DNA of 64,000 bases from Ixodes scapularis (lineage: Eukaryota > Arthropoda > Arachnida > Ixodida > Ixodidae), in the NCBI RefSeq assembly GCF_016920785.2, contig NW_024609846.1:105142831-105206830 (forward strand). Reading direction: 5' to 3'. Position 1 is the stretch's first letter, and each line of letters starts with the position of its first letter. The translations under genes were made by a program, and so were the position numbers. Positions 53,561-63,932 of the stretch are shown in pieces. The notes beneath the pieces are model-generated. The model ran no database searches, was not told the DNA's origin, and saw nothing but the letters and a program-made list of their open reading frames with translations.

Positions 53561-55534
53561 TCTCGCTAAATTTAGAGGAAAACGCACAGAGGGACGAACG
53601 GATGGATGGACAAATTTTCGATAGCGGTGAGCGTTAAAAAGCATTTCATGCTTTAAAAAAAAAAGGCTTTGCAGCTGCGTTATGGAGCCTGAATACGGGA
53701 ATCCCGGGGCTTTATTTAATATAATACGTGGTTGAGGAGATACGACGTGCTGAAGCGAGTCCCATTGATAGGAGCTATTCCCGAGGGTATGATTCGACGA
53801 ACGTTTTAGACAATAACGCTTTAGAATTCAGAGGAGCACCGTTTAGAATGCTTGGGGAGGGGAGTTAAAGAGATCTCCAACTTCCGCTTTTCGTAGCAGT
53901 AACTCCATCTGCGCGCTCCAAGCGTCGTATTAGACACCCGGTCAAAGGTCACGACCCTTTGCCCAGAAACAGAAACGAGCAGATAACTCCGAAAGGTTCC
54001 TTCGATACACGATCGGAGGATACAAACAACTGTACTCAGCAATGTTTGTCACTAAAACATTCAGAAATCACGCATATATGGTTCCAAAATGTAGTCAAAA
54101 GTTGTCGTCTACATTTATAAGTAATTTACGCACCACGCGTTCACAAGTTAGAACACCTAGTCCAATTTTGGCTTTCGACAGACTGGGCTTAGAACTCATT
54201 CCGTCAAAAAAAAAAAAAAAAAAAAAAAAAAACCTCAAATGTGGGAATTTCGAATACCTGCCAGCTTAGGTTTAGTTTTAGGAATGTGACTGCCAGAGAC
54301 TGCTTGCTCTCCATTGTAAGCGACGTCGTGGCACCATGTTTGCGGTCATTCGTGCTTCTTCTTGTCGCGAAAAATAAACTAGACGGTGCACAAAATGCAT
54401 GCCACCAAAGCACCAAAGGTACGCGCTCCGTAGCGAGACCACCACAATGGCCACTGATGTGACGTTAGTGCGAGTCATGTATAGTGCGAGGCTGTTTAAT
54501 TTCCATGACCGGAAGAAAGAGCTCCGTCCGTTCGTTGATGTGCTCATCACTAGTTCATCTTAGCCCATCAACAGTGTAGAGAAAGTATCGCCAATAGTCA
54601 TACTTAACTCACCTCGTAACTTGTTATCTATATGACGATGCACGCGACGATACAACATTACCACATAACGGAATATGCGGTTACTTCCTTGAGGGATGTC
54701 TTCAAATCAACCTGCCACAAAAAAAAAAAAAGCATAACTCGCTCGAGGTTGCCGAGCAAGAAGATACTCTGTTTATTCTTCTTAAAGTCATGCTGCAACA
54801 GCCACACACACACATACACACACGCACGCACAAAATAATAAAAAAAAAAAGCAATAAGAGGAACGACCATCACAACAAGAGAAAAGAAAAAAAAAAAATA
54901 ACAACAGAACGTATCATCTCGTTTTCCTGTTCTCGCTGCAAGCCGGCGATCGGGCATCTCAGCCGCACGCCTACACCAGAGAAACGCAAGAGCAAAACGG
55001 ACAAAAATGACCGTCGTGCAAAAAAAGAAAAGAAAAAAAGAAACGTACCGCCTTAGAGGAAGAAATCAGGTACACAAAGAGGAGAGCGAAATGGGGAAAA
55101 GGAAACAGATCGTGAACGAGTGGTTGAATTCCGGATGGCCCTTTCTTCTCTCGTCGGATCTGCTCGATGCGCGGTGCACGGTGTGTTACTGCCTCCAGGG
55201 CCGCCGCTTCCGGAACCTCTGCACCGCAGAGGAAAGCAGGCGCCGTGCGGTCGATCTGTGGCACGGCCAACAACAAAGGAGGACCTGTGTCGGGAGGGGG
55301 GGTGTCGCGCTTTAACCGCCTCCCGCACCTTCCTCTTTCTTGCTGCAAGAAGAGCTGCTTATCTTTCAAAGACCGCACTCGGCCCTGATTTGGAGTCCCG
55401 ACTGCGTGTGTGTTCCTCCAGCAGCTTGCGGGGGGTCCATCGGGAACGTTGCTCTCCAGCCATCGTCGCTACGACTTTTCTCCGTCGAGATCGTTGATCA
55501 CATCAAGGAACCGACCAGGTAGCGCGTAACCTTG
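53561..55534. other. No recognisable gene; poly(A) and CA-repeat sequence
   Basis: A poly(A) run lies at about 54206-54232, (CA)n-like sequence at 54804-54830, and several A-rich runs at 54839-55040. The ORFs are short and overlap on opposite strands (55050-55380), as GC-rich sequence produces by chance. Nothing else is supportable. Confidence 0.5.
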
Positions 55535-55590
55535 AAAGCGAGAGACGTCCCGGGTTCGATACCCGGACCAGGCGGATTTTTTCGGTCGCG
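55535..55590 (+). tRNA. tRNA T-arm-like sequence (relic)
   Basis: CCCGGGTTCGATACCCGG forms a perfect T stem with a canonical GGTTCGATACC B box (about 55549-55567). Upstream, no acceptor strand pairs with the downstream CCAGGCG, and the D arm is poor. I take it as a tRNA-derived fragment, not a gene. Confidence 0.3.
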
Positions 55591-56132
55591 CACCAGTCAC
55601 CTAGCTGTGTTTGGAGATTTGTGTTTGTCCTTTGCCCCTCTTGTTCTCCTTCTCCAGGGATTATTTTCGTCATTGTTGTCCAGCTCGCTTGCACCTTTGC
55701 ATTTAATTGCATTATAATCATAGCCTCATTCTCGTTGCCCGTAAGCTTCCGGATAGCCACTGGTGAGAAGAGGGAGCTACTTGTGAGATTTGTCTCGCAT
55801 GTATTCCACGGAGCTCGCTGCTTACACAACACATGCGTGTGGGCCGGATTTTTTAAAGTCATCAGCCTCGATCGAGCGCGTGGCGCAGATCGGACACGTC
55901 GGCTGCTTCAGGGTGCAGCTGAGACTGCTGTTCGTTGAGTGGAGACGGGCACCAGCATTCGGCTACGTCAGCCAGGGACTACGTCATGAACGCAAACAAT
56001 CGGTATTGTTGTTGTTCCTATAAGTGTAGTTCTCAACTTTGCCACTAGAGGGGAGCGACGGTTCTCCTCTTCAATACACTACAACTGTGATGTGCCTTAG
56101 TAGCCTTATAGTACAGTCTTAGCCAACGTTAC
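55591..56132. other. No recognisable gene
   Basis: It has short ORFs only, with mixed composition. I see no repeats or family signatures of note. Confidence 0.5.
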
Positions 56133-56190
56133 TATAGTTGGCTAAGGCCAACTATAACAATGTTGCTATAGTTGGCAAAGGCCAACTATA
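56133..56190. repeat. Two tandem copies of the palindrome TATAGTTGG...CCAACTATA
   Basis: TATAGTTGGCTAAGGCCAAC followed by TATA (56133-56156) and the near-identical unit at 56167-56190 are each almost perfect 24-base palindromes. Together they sit inside a larger inverted arrangement (CCAACGTTAC on the left, GTGACGTTG on the right). This is probably the core of a small foldback repeat. Confidence 0.8.
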
Positions 56191-56783
56191 GTGACGTTGT
56201 TTTCCCAAAAAGTTGTAGATTTTTTTTTTTTTTTTTGCCTTTGCGTGCATTTTTTTAGGTTTTATTAATTTTTTTACAGCACTGAATATTCCATTAAAAT
56301 TGTATTATTCTGTCTTGTTTTCTTCTTGGGGGCTAGGTGTGCCTGCTATAATACTTCGGCGCTGCAGGTCATTTCCGTAAATATCGTCCTTCAAAACGCA
56401 AGCAGAGGCTACCGACAACTGCAGCTCAGCAGCGTCAGTGGACACAAAGCCTGTTCCCCTGCGAGTTTAGCTAGTCAATTCAGTTATTCGCTGCTTCGAT
56501 ACTATACGTATGCTAAGATAAAAGCGTATAAGTGTACTCGCGATCGTTGGAGGCTCGTAACATCTCTCCTGTTCCTAGATCGGCCGGCACTGAGCTCGCA
56601 CAGCTAATCTGCGCCATTCCGACCGGCCTCACTGCGCCAATGGATCAACTGTCAACACCCACATGGCAACGAGCGAAAAGATCATGGAAACGGACTTATG
56701 CGTTCAACCGAAAACGCTGATTCAGCCACAGTTTTGTCAATGCCAATTCGATGCAGAAACAAATCTAAGAAGAAAAAAAAACC
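56191..56783. other. No recognisable gene
   Basis: An 18-base poly(T) run (56219-56236) is followed by AT-rich sequence and then mixed sequence. No family signature is seen. Confidence 0.5.
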
Positions 56784-57028
56784 GCATCTCCACGTGGTGA
56801 ATGATGTTCATTGGGGCGAAGCTCTGGTGGTGCTTGCCTGCGTAAACGCTGAGCCGCAGCATGCCGAGCCTTTCGTTCGTTTTCTTCCATGTCACGCTGC
56901 GGTCAAATGCTCAAATCCGTATATAACCACGTTCCATTCCACACATTCTCTTTCTGACACTGTCTACGCAGACAAGCACCACCAGAGCTTCGCCCCAATC
57001 AACATCATTCACCACGTGAAGATGCGTT
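56784..57028. mobile_element. Foldback element with GGGGCGAAGCTCTGG arms
   Basis: The arms of about 63 bases (56784-56848 and 56964-57028) are inverted and nearly identical. They contain CCACGTGGTGAATGATGTT, TTGGGGCGAAGCTCTGGTGG and GCTTGCCTGCGTA-like sequence. The spacer is about 115 bases. The GGGGCGAAGCTC word recurs in the neighbouring elements at 58257 and 59367. Confidence 0.8.
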
Positions 57029-57126
57029 TTTTTTTTTGCCCTACACGAGCACGGGAGCACGTGCTCACGTGCTCGTGAGCACGAGCACCCGACGCCGGAC
57101 GTCGGACGGACATACGGACATAACTA

Positions 57127-58268
57127 GCCCCTAAAGGGGGTATCCACACGAAGGAGAAATCCGCCCCTTTTCTCCGCGGAGCGCGCATCACGTGAGACTA
57201 GGGTGACCACTTTCCTGCTAGCGGAATGCGGGACACGCGGAACAGGGGGAGGGGGCGTTAGAGGAAATTTATGAACAGGTACACCACGAACCGAGGCGTC
57301 GAAATTGTCAGCTTAAAAATCAACTGCACCACAACTCAATGCACCAAATAAAATTGAGTAATTGGTGTTTCACCAACTAGCTAAATTACTACTTCTTAAA
57401 ATTAAGACCGATTAAGGAACAGCAAATACTGTTCGGGTTATTGTTTCCGGTCAACGCTTACTTTTATAAACATGGTCCTAAACACATTTTTAACATTATG
57501 TGCTTTTTCGAGCGTCGTGACTTCCGGTCAACGCTTACTTTTATCAACATGGTTCTACACACCTTTGTAACATTTTGTTCTTTTTCAACCGTTGTGAGTT
57601 GCAAGCTTTTTGCCTTGCGTGGCTGTCTTCACTAAAGATAACTTTCACAGCAACCGTTTCACATTGACACAACGGAATGAATATAATTACAATAATTTAT
57701 ATTTAAACTTTTGGCGAGCAATTTTCTCCATAGTAACCCTGACACGTAGGAACCTTACAATATTTTGCCATCAAGGAAAAAGGCACATAGGCGCTTGCGC
57801 TTCAAATCTCCTGCAAGAACGACGGTCGCTTCCCGCGATGCCTGAATAGAAAATAGAGTCCCCTAGCGATTCACGCAATTACCAGCAACCTGCGCGCTTC
57901 ACCGTGCCCCGGTGTTCGGCAGCACCATGAGTTGCGGAGTGAATTTTACGACAGTGTGAAATGCGGGACATTTTGAAGATTTGGGAATTTCTCACGGGAC
58001 GCGGGACATGAGCCCTCAATGCGGGACAGCTTCGCGAGTCGCGGGACGGGTGGTCACCCTACGTGAGAAGTACGTCATCCCTTTTTGACGCCTCGTGGCG
58101 CGTTCTCCTTCGTGGCGGAGGCGCGGAGGCTTCGTGCTGTCAGCACGAAAGCTCCGCAGGTGCACGCGGCGGAGCCGGGGACAGAGTTTCCCGGGTTGTT
58201 GACGTCACGACATCCGTCCGCGGAGTTCTCCTTCATGTAAATACCCCTTAAGGAGCTTCGCCCCTAAA
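57127..58268. mobile_element. Foldback repeat that hosts a hAT element
   Basis: AAAGGGGGTATCCACACGAAGG (57133-57154) is inverted at 58229-58252 (CCTTCATGTAAATACCCCTT), with AGGAGAAATCCGC/GCGGAGTTCTCC next to it. The right side continues with a strong hairpin, GGAGGCTTCGTGCTGTCAGCACGAAAGCTCC (58126-58156). Its middle is occupied by the hAT derivative at 57199-58061. The outer edges are approximate. Confidence 0.6.
57199..58061. mobile_element. hAT-like element with GCGGGACA motifs, non-autonomous, 863 bp
   Basis: The ends are TAGGGTGACCAC (57199-57210) and GTGGTCACCCTA (58050-58061). The flanks CGTGAGAC (57191-57198) and CGTGAGAA (58062-58069) are an 8-bp duplication with one mismatch. TGCGGGACA-type words occur near both ends (57228, 57960, 57999, 58020 and 58040). 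Inside, a 40-base segment with ACTTTTAT(A/C)AACATGGT is present twice (57450-57490 and 57525-57565). There is no transposase ORF. Confidence 0.82.
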
Positions 58269-59773
58269 AAATTGGCATGCGGTTGACAGATGATGCGAAG
58301 CTTAGGCCGCGACCGCGAAACTGCCTACCGCAGTCACGCTAATGTATGTTTTGCATGGCGCTGCAGCTCCTCGCGTCGCCGCCGACAAGTGTGTCGGAAA
58401 ACAGCGCTTCAGACAATTTCAGCAGATTCCCATGACCCTAGAAAACCGAAACCGGCGGCTACAATTTGTCCTCATGCGTGCGAATCAGATTTCGATGTGG
58501 AAACGTCCTCCTGGGGCAGCGTTTGAGGACAAAATTCGAGCGTGTAGAGTTGATCGGGTATGTAAGCCCATGTTCGTATTATCGGGATTGAGATGGTTTG
58601 TATGCTCTCGCTCGCTCCTAAAGTACTTTTTTCGGAATGACGCGCAATCCAGAAGGAGGAAGAAATAAAGCGGGCCCCGACATGAGTACCTCATAACGCG
58701 TGGCATCCGATATGCACACACACACACACGCACGCACACACTCGTATGCGCTTCTCAGTTACACTGAGAAGGCCGAAAGCCAACTGGTTGCACAAAGAAT
58801 AGGCTATTACGAGGGGAAGAGGAGGGTCCACACACTGGCTCACGCGCCGCGAGGGGGAAGGAAGGTCATTATTCGAGCGTATACTTAGGCTCCATTCACA
58901 CTCTCTTCTCTTTCGCGGTACCTTGGCCGAAGCATTCCTCGCTGGCAGCTGGAAAAGTGGTCGTAATGGCGCCGCACGCCGCCTCCGCGGCTGCTCCTGC
59001 TCTTCCGCAAATAATTTCACGGTCAGTGCTCCTCGGGCCAAGCTAATAGACCCTTTTCAAGATGTGCGCGCCCACCGGTAGCTCGTCCGAGGTAATCTGG
59101 GGTGGCACACTGAGCGTGCATGCATTGGACGCGAGTGCTTCCTCGGCGTTCGGCACCCGCTCGGATCCATATTCTATTCGACACGAGGAATGCGTCAGCG
59201 CTCGGCCCAAACTCGGATCCAATGATACGCTTCGCGAAGGAGGCGATTCCTGAAATATGGCGGCCGTCAGGGTTGCTCGATATACTTTTGGAAAGGGTAC
59301 GTCTAAGCCGACCAGGAACCGATGGTCGGAGGCGGACGTATAGACAAGTCCACCACGCCATTTCACGGGGGCGAAGCTATACTCTCGTTGCGCAATCGCA
59401 GTCTCACTTTGAAAGTTTGCTTATCAGATTAGGGGAGTTGTGGAACCGGTATCGGTAGCTCGGGGCGCCCCTTCGAGGGATGCATTAAAGCGCGCGACCG
59501 GAGCGTTCACGGGCCTTAGAAAACGAGTCGCTGGAACCTCCTATTTCCTGAGAGTTTCAGAAATCCATATTTCTGGGAAGTAAGGGATTAACCATTTTTG
59601 AGTGCGAGACAGTGACCGGGCCCGGGCTCGAGACGGTGACAGAATAGATATGGCAGTTCCTAAAATGGTTAACTCTAGTAAAGCATATAATGAAAACTAT
59701 TACTAGTAAACATCTCTTACTTTTTTTAAAAGGATGAAAAGCTGGGCGAGTTGGTACGATAACACGATGGAAA
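58269..59773. other. No recognisable gene
   Basis: A (CA)n microsatellite lies at about 58716-58741. The overlapping ORFs around 59020-59460 lie on both strands, and none matches a family I know. A GGGGCGAAGCT word lies near 59367. Nothing firm is seen. Confidence 0.45.
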
Positions 59774-59868
59774 AACAGCGCGAAAAGACAACGGACGAGT
59801 TACAGGAACTGATGGGACACAGCGCTGCGTCCTGTCAGTTCCTGTTTTTCGTCCGTTGTCACGCTGTT
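59774..59868. repeat. Short palindrome with AAGACAACGGACGAG arms
   Basis: AACAGCGCGAAAAGACAACG (59774) through CAGGAACTGA is inverted at 59833-59868 (TCAGTTCCTG...CGTCCGTTGTC...GCTGTT). The loop is about 20 bases. It is related in sequence to the palindrome at 60255-60386: both carry ACGGA(C/T)GA next to GACA/GAGAC. Confidence 0.75.
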
Positions 59869-60254
59869 TATCTATTACCTCTGGCTTTTTTTTAAATAAA
59901 AGCGAGGCGTTGTCTTGTTTGCTGGACAACTTTATGGTGGTTAGTGCGCTGCCGGGAACAGAGCCCGGTTACGTTCCCCGAGTTTAAACGGCGAAGAACA
60001 TTTCCCCCCGGGCCCCAACACTCTACTTCTCACAACACAGTGGCCATCCCCGCTGTACTAGGGCTGTTGCAATAACATTATAAAAATATCATAAAATTAT
60101 CTTGCGCCGGAGTAACTTTTTCTTCTTCTGGTATATCAGGAGTGTAATAAAGCGAGGCATTTAACAACAAAAAAGACAAGAAAGTGAAGTCTGTTTGTAT
60201 CTAAGGATTATCCATAAAAGTTTGAAGACATGTAGACGGGCGAGCTGGTTTATG

Positions 60255-60386
60255 TCACACATTTTTGAAAAACCGGAGACGGGACGGATGAAAAAGGGGA
60301 AAGACACTAAACGTCTCAATTCGGAGACATTTTGTATTTGTCCCCTTTTCTGTCCGTTGTCTCCGGAATTTAAAAAGAAAATGTGA
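60255..60386. repeat. Short palindrome with CCGGAGACGGGACGGATGA arms
   Basis: TCACACATTTTTGAAAAACC (60255) followed by GGAGACGGGACGG is inverted at 60344-60386 (CTGTCCGTTGTCTCCGGAAT...AAATGTGA). The spacer is about 45-50 bases. It is probably the same kind of small foldback element as 59774-59868. Confidence 0.75.
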
Positions 60387-61658
60387 TACATAAAATGATT
60401 AGCCATAGAACACCTACACGAACTCCTGCGAGCCCGTATTAGCCTGAACGAGCTATCGCCGAGCTGTGAACGGGTGTTCGGAAGGTCAAAACACACGAGG
60501 ACCACGCACCTCGGTCATGGCCGAAGCTAAGGTCACCCAGAAAGTTGAAAACTCCGCCGTTACGGGCGTCGTCTTGCGATCCCGTAAGCAAGAGAGGCGG
60601 ACCGATCCATCAACAGAGGGCGTGCTACGTCTGGCCTGGGCACGTGCACTGTTCAGAAGACTGTCAATCGGCGAGCGCCGAAGAACTTTACTTCCGCGAT
60701 CCATGCGAGCCGCGGGCGAAACCAGCAGCCGACATCGGCCCTAATGACAAAGCAGGCGGCGTTGAAAAGCCGGCCCGTGTCACGGCCGTGGAGGCCGCGC
60801 GCGGAGACGTCCGGACGGACGACCGAACGGGATTCGAGGGCAGGTACCAATTTGGTACTCTCATGCGGGCCCCGCGCGCACTCCGCAAGCCTCGCGTGCG
60901 CACAAGTCCCCAGATCGGACGTGGAGCCTGTAAACGAAAATAGAGAGCGACAACGGACCCGGAAAAACAGCACCAACGGCACGGTTCAGCCCTCTCGGGA
61001 TATTTGAGGGTGCGTCGTTGTTTAGGGGGCCCCGTTAGATCCGACGGAGGAGCGTGTGGTCCACCGTCCGCACGGAGATGGCGAGGAATGCGCTGATGGA
61101 CAGCGGCCGTTCGCCTCCCTCCGCTCGGATGATCTGACGAGTGCCACCGAAACTCGTTCTTCTCGACCGGTGGCTTTTACAATACTCTCTCTCTATTATC
61201 TGTTGTTGTTTCGGCCTGCAGACAAATCGAGAACGACCTTGCGCGTTTCTGCTCCGCGGAGCACGAACATCGTGGCGTCGGCAAAGGCCTTCGCCGTCGT
61301 CGGAGTGTTGCTCTCGAGACCTTATCGGGGTTTTCGTTTCCGCGTGGGTATACAAGGCTTGCAATGACTTCACATGGGCCGCCAATGTAAACGACCTTGC
61401 AGCTGCTGCGCACGTACCTTCTGCTGCATATATTGTGCCCCAAATAATTTGTTTTTTGCTCGGCAAGAACAGGAATTAACAAGTAGGAACGGTCCGATGA
61501 CGGCACGTGCAAGCCGCGTATTCAGCAGAACACGTGAACGTATACGTTGAAGGAGCACGCTGATGCGTACGTGTTCGTGCATTCGAGATTATTATTTATA
61601 CATACTATACCCGGCGCCCAGGGGAAGCCAAGGTAAAAAAAACCACTAACAAAAATTC

Positions 61659-61693
<35 letters not shown>

Positions 61694-62319
61694 GAGGGTG
61701 CGTTATCATTGTACCCATAATTTCTGCACAACGCAACATTTTCTTAAAATAAACAACAACTGCAGGAAGAGTGGGAAGACCACGTCAATGTCATTTTCTA
61801 TAGAAGTAAAAAAAAAAACGCATCACATTATAGAAGCGAAAAACGGAAGCAAGTACGACATATTAAATTTAGTAAACCTGAAATCTCAAAATTCTGTCGA
61901 CACATTAATAGTAATAAAACGAGGATACGCAGTTTGAAGAGACCATTGTTCCAGAAAGCGGCTTGCATATCGTGAACAATACGTGAAAACGGGAGTATTT
62001 AATCTGTTCAGCATATTATTAATGCGAAAGCCTTAATTGTCTCATGGAGTGAAGCCGGCGTTACCTGTAACCGCGAAAAACGGCACCTAAATTCCATCTG
62101 TAGCAGCGAAAAACGGAAGCAAAATTCTCATTGGCTGTGACGCGTCATGTGGCTCCATAGCAACGGCGTCAACGTTGCTAAGGCGCCGCGAACTTCTGGC
62201 GGCGCAAATCAAAGAGAAAAAAAAAAAAACGCCAAAAATTTTTCAGGGGGGTTTTTGTAAACAAAGTAAATTAATGGGTTTGAAAAGAAAATTCCGTACA
62301 TTTCGGTCTGGGTGGGAAT
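60387..62319. other. No firmly recognisable gene
   Basis: Overlapping ORFs at 60466-60943 include a CYV-containing string (GHVHCSEDC) that faintly recalls a zinc knuckle, but the spacing and the second Cys are wrong. A 34-base poly(A) lies at about 61659-61692. An AATGCGAAAGCC-family left end lies at 62024-62035, followed by GCGAAAAACGG repeated twice (about 62074 and 62107). I cannot define the right end of that element. Confidence 0.4.
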
Positions 62320-62392
62320 CGAAACCCGGCCATCGGGGTGCGAGACGAGCACGCTTCCCCAACGCCACGGCGGCTCCACGGTTCCGGCAGAC
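62320..62392 (-). tRNA. tRNA-derived SINE-like sequence
   Basis: On the minus strand, TGGCGTTGGGG resembles a Pol III A box. GGGTTTCGATTCCC, about 35 bases on, is a B box with one extra T. Between them, GTGC-TCGTCTC-GCAC forms an anticodon-type stem-loop. The extra base in the B box and the missing acceptor pairing argue for a SINE head rather than a functional tRNA. tRNA-derived SINEs are known in ticks; I did not verify membership of any named family. Confidence 0.45.
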
Positions 62393-63181
62393 CAAAGCTG
62401 TGCCTAGTGTGTGTGTATTTCCGTGAGTATTGGGAATGTTTGTTCCTGGTCAGTCTCGGTGCATTCGAGTTGAAGTGGTTTTGACATTCCAAAATATAGC
62501 AACCATTTGTCAGAACAAAAAGAAACTTCTTATACTCTACAAGTATACCCTGGGTGCAGTTAACCGCAGTTACGATTAGATGGACCATGAAATGATTTTT
62601 CAACTTCTTCCTCCTTAGCTTTTACCCTCAACTCGAAAGTGAAATGAGAAATCACGTGGTCATGACGTGCTTTGGCACCGGAAGTGATGACTTGGAGCTC
62701 CCACCGTGCTTTTTAAGCCCCGCCCGCCCCCCCCCCCCCCCCGCCCCCGCCCCCCGCCCCCGCCCCCCCCCCCCCCCCCCCCCCCACCACCGTGGAACTT
62801 TTCATTCCCAAGTGATTATAAGTGCCGTCACGACACTCATAGGCCACGAACACGAATCCAAATATTCGGCGACGGATTGACTGTTGGCGAGCGCGTACGT
62901 CCGAGTGACGCAGTGTTCGTGTCCAATGCGTGAGCTGGGTTCGGCTGACCTGCTTGGGCACCGCGGATACATCGCAGTGAAAAGACGGAGAACTTTTGAA
63001 GGAAAGGAGGTAAGAAATAGTCAGCCATATTTTCAAGCTTTCATATACCGAAAAGCAGGCTTATGGCTTTCCACCCCTCGTGTACTAGTTTTCTTCTAAC
63101 GCATTAAACGATATTCGATTAGTAGAATCCCAATCTAAAACCATTTATCCCAGCCCAAAATTTATTTTATGGTACCTTTAA
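62393..63181. other. Long poly(C)-rich tract and non-coding sequence
   Basis: 62727-62785 is almost pure C with scattered G, the longest such tract in the window. The flanking ORFs encode proline or glycine runs and are artefacts. Nothing else is recognised. Confidence 0.55.
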
Positions 63182-63932
63182 AGCGGCACGGAAACGAAAT
63201 GAGGTGGCCGCGAGCTCTACCCCTCGCTTCAAAATCAGCCAGCGAAAAGCACAATACGTGCCGCGCTCGTGACGTCAATGGCCCCTGCTGTGCCAAGGGT
63301 ACTGTAGTTGCGAGCGTTGCCGCTTGGTGGCGTTAACGCGTGACGATTTCGCCTAGTATATTTGAGGACTGTACGCCCATGAAATATACGTATACCTATG
63401 CATAGCTTGCCCGTAACGTCATTCGCGGCCATGCCGGTATTGTATGTGCCACGAGTGTTATGCTCACCGTGTTAGATTCACACCGCAGCTCCAGACACTA
63501 GTAACTAGGAAGAACCGCCAGTCCCCAGCAATGACGACACCTGCAAGCTTTGTATGCAAAGAACGGCGATCTTGATGGTATGGAATGCACGTTGCGAAAG
63601 CACTGTAAACGTTGACATATGCAACTTAGTAGACTCGTTAGCGCTCTCTGCCAAGTCACATTCAGGGCTAAGTAACTCCACGAGAGAACCATACTGCCGG
63701 GACCTGCGCAGCGTCTTTGAGGCCGATGACGTGGCGGCATTCCAAAGGAGCTTCACAGACCGCCACCAGGCGCAAATATGAAATTTGTTCATTCGTTTTA
63801 AGACTAGTTTTCGTGACTTTTCTGCCGGCAGCCCAGAAACAATAGCCTAGCCTAGTGTTTCTGGGCTGCCGCCGTAGCATAGACCATACCTAAACAAAGA
63901 GATAAGAGCAAACATTTCGTTTCCGTACCTCT
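63182..63932. mobile_element. TTAA-flanked inverted-repeat element, 751 bp, non-autonomous
   Basis: The left end AGCGGCACGGAAACGAAATG (63182-63201) is matched by the inverse CATTTCGTTTCCGTACCTCT (63913-63932), with two mismatches. TTAA lies on both sides (63178-63181 and 63933-63936), as in piggyBac or Kolobok targets. An internal perfect hairpin lies at 63826-63871. The ORFs inside are short and unlike a transposase. Confidence 0.75.
63826..63871. repeat. Perfect 16-bp-arm hairpin
   Basis: CGGCAGCCCAGAAACA and TGTTTCTGGGCTGCCG are exact complements with a 14-base loop. It lies in the TTAA-flanked element, near its right end. Confidence 0.85.

Noticed and set aside
59257..59299. ATG in ATATGGCGGCC context followed by a GTACGT donor (possible first exon)
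   Set aside because: There are no TATA, initiator or CpG features upstream, long ORFs overlap on the opposite strand, and a GGGGCGAAGCT dispersed-repeat word lies nearby. The evidence is too weak to call a gene.
60545..60943. GHVHCSEDC string as a gag zinc knuckle
   Set aside because: The second cysteine is missing and the spacing does not fit C-X2-C-X4-H-X4-C. No other retroelement domain lies nearby.
62644..63036. Proline/glycine-rich ORFs around 62.7 kb
   Set aside because: They are artefacts of the near-60-base poly(C) tract, present on both strands.
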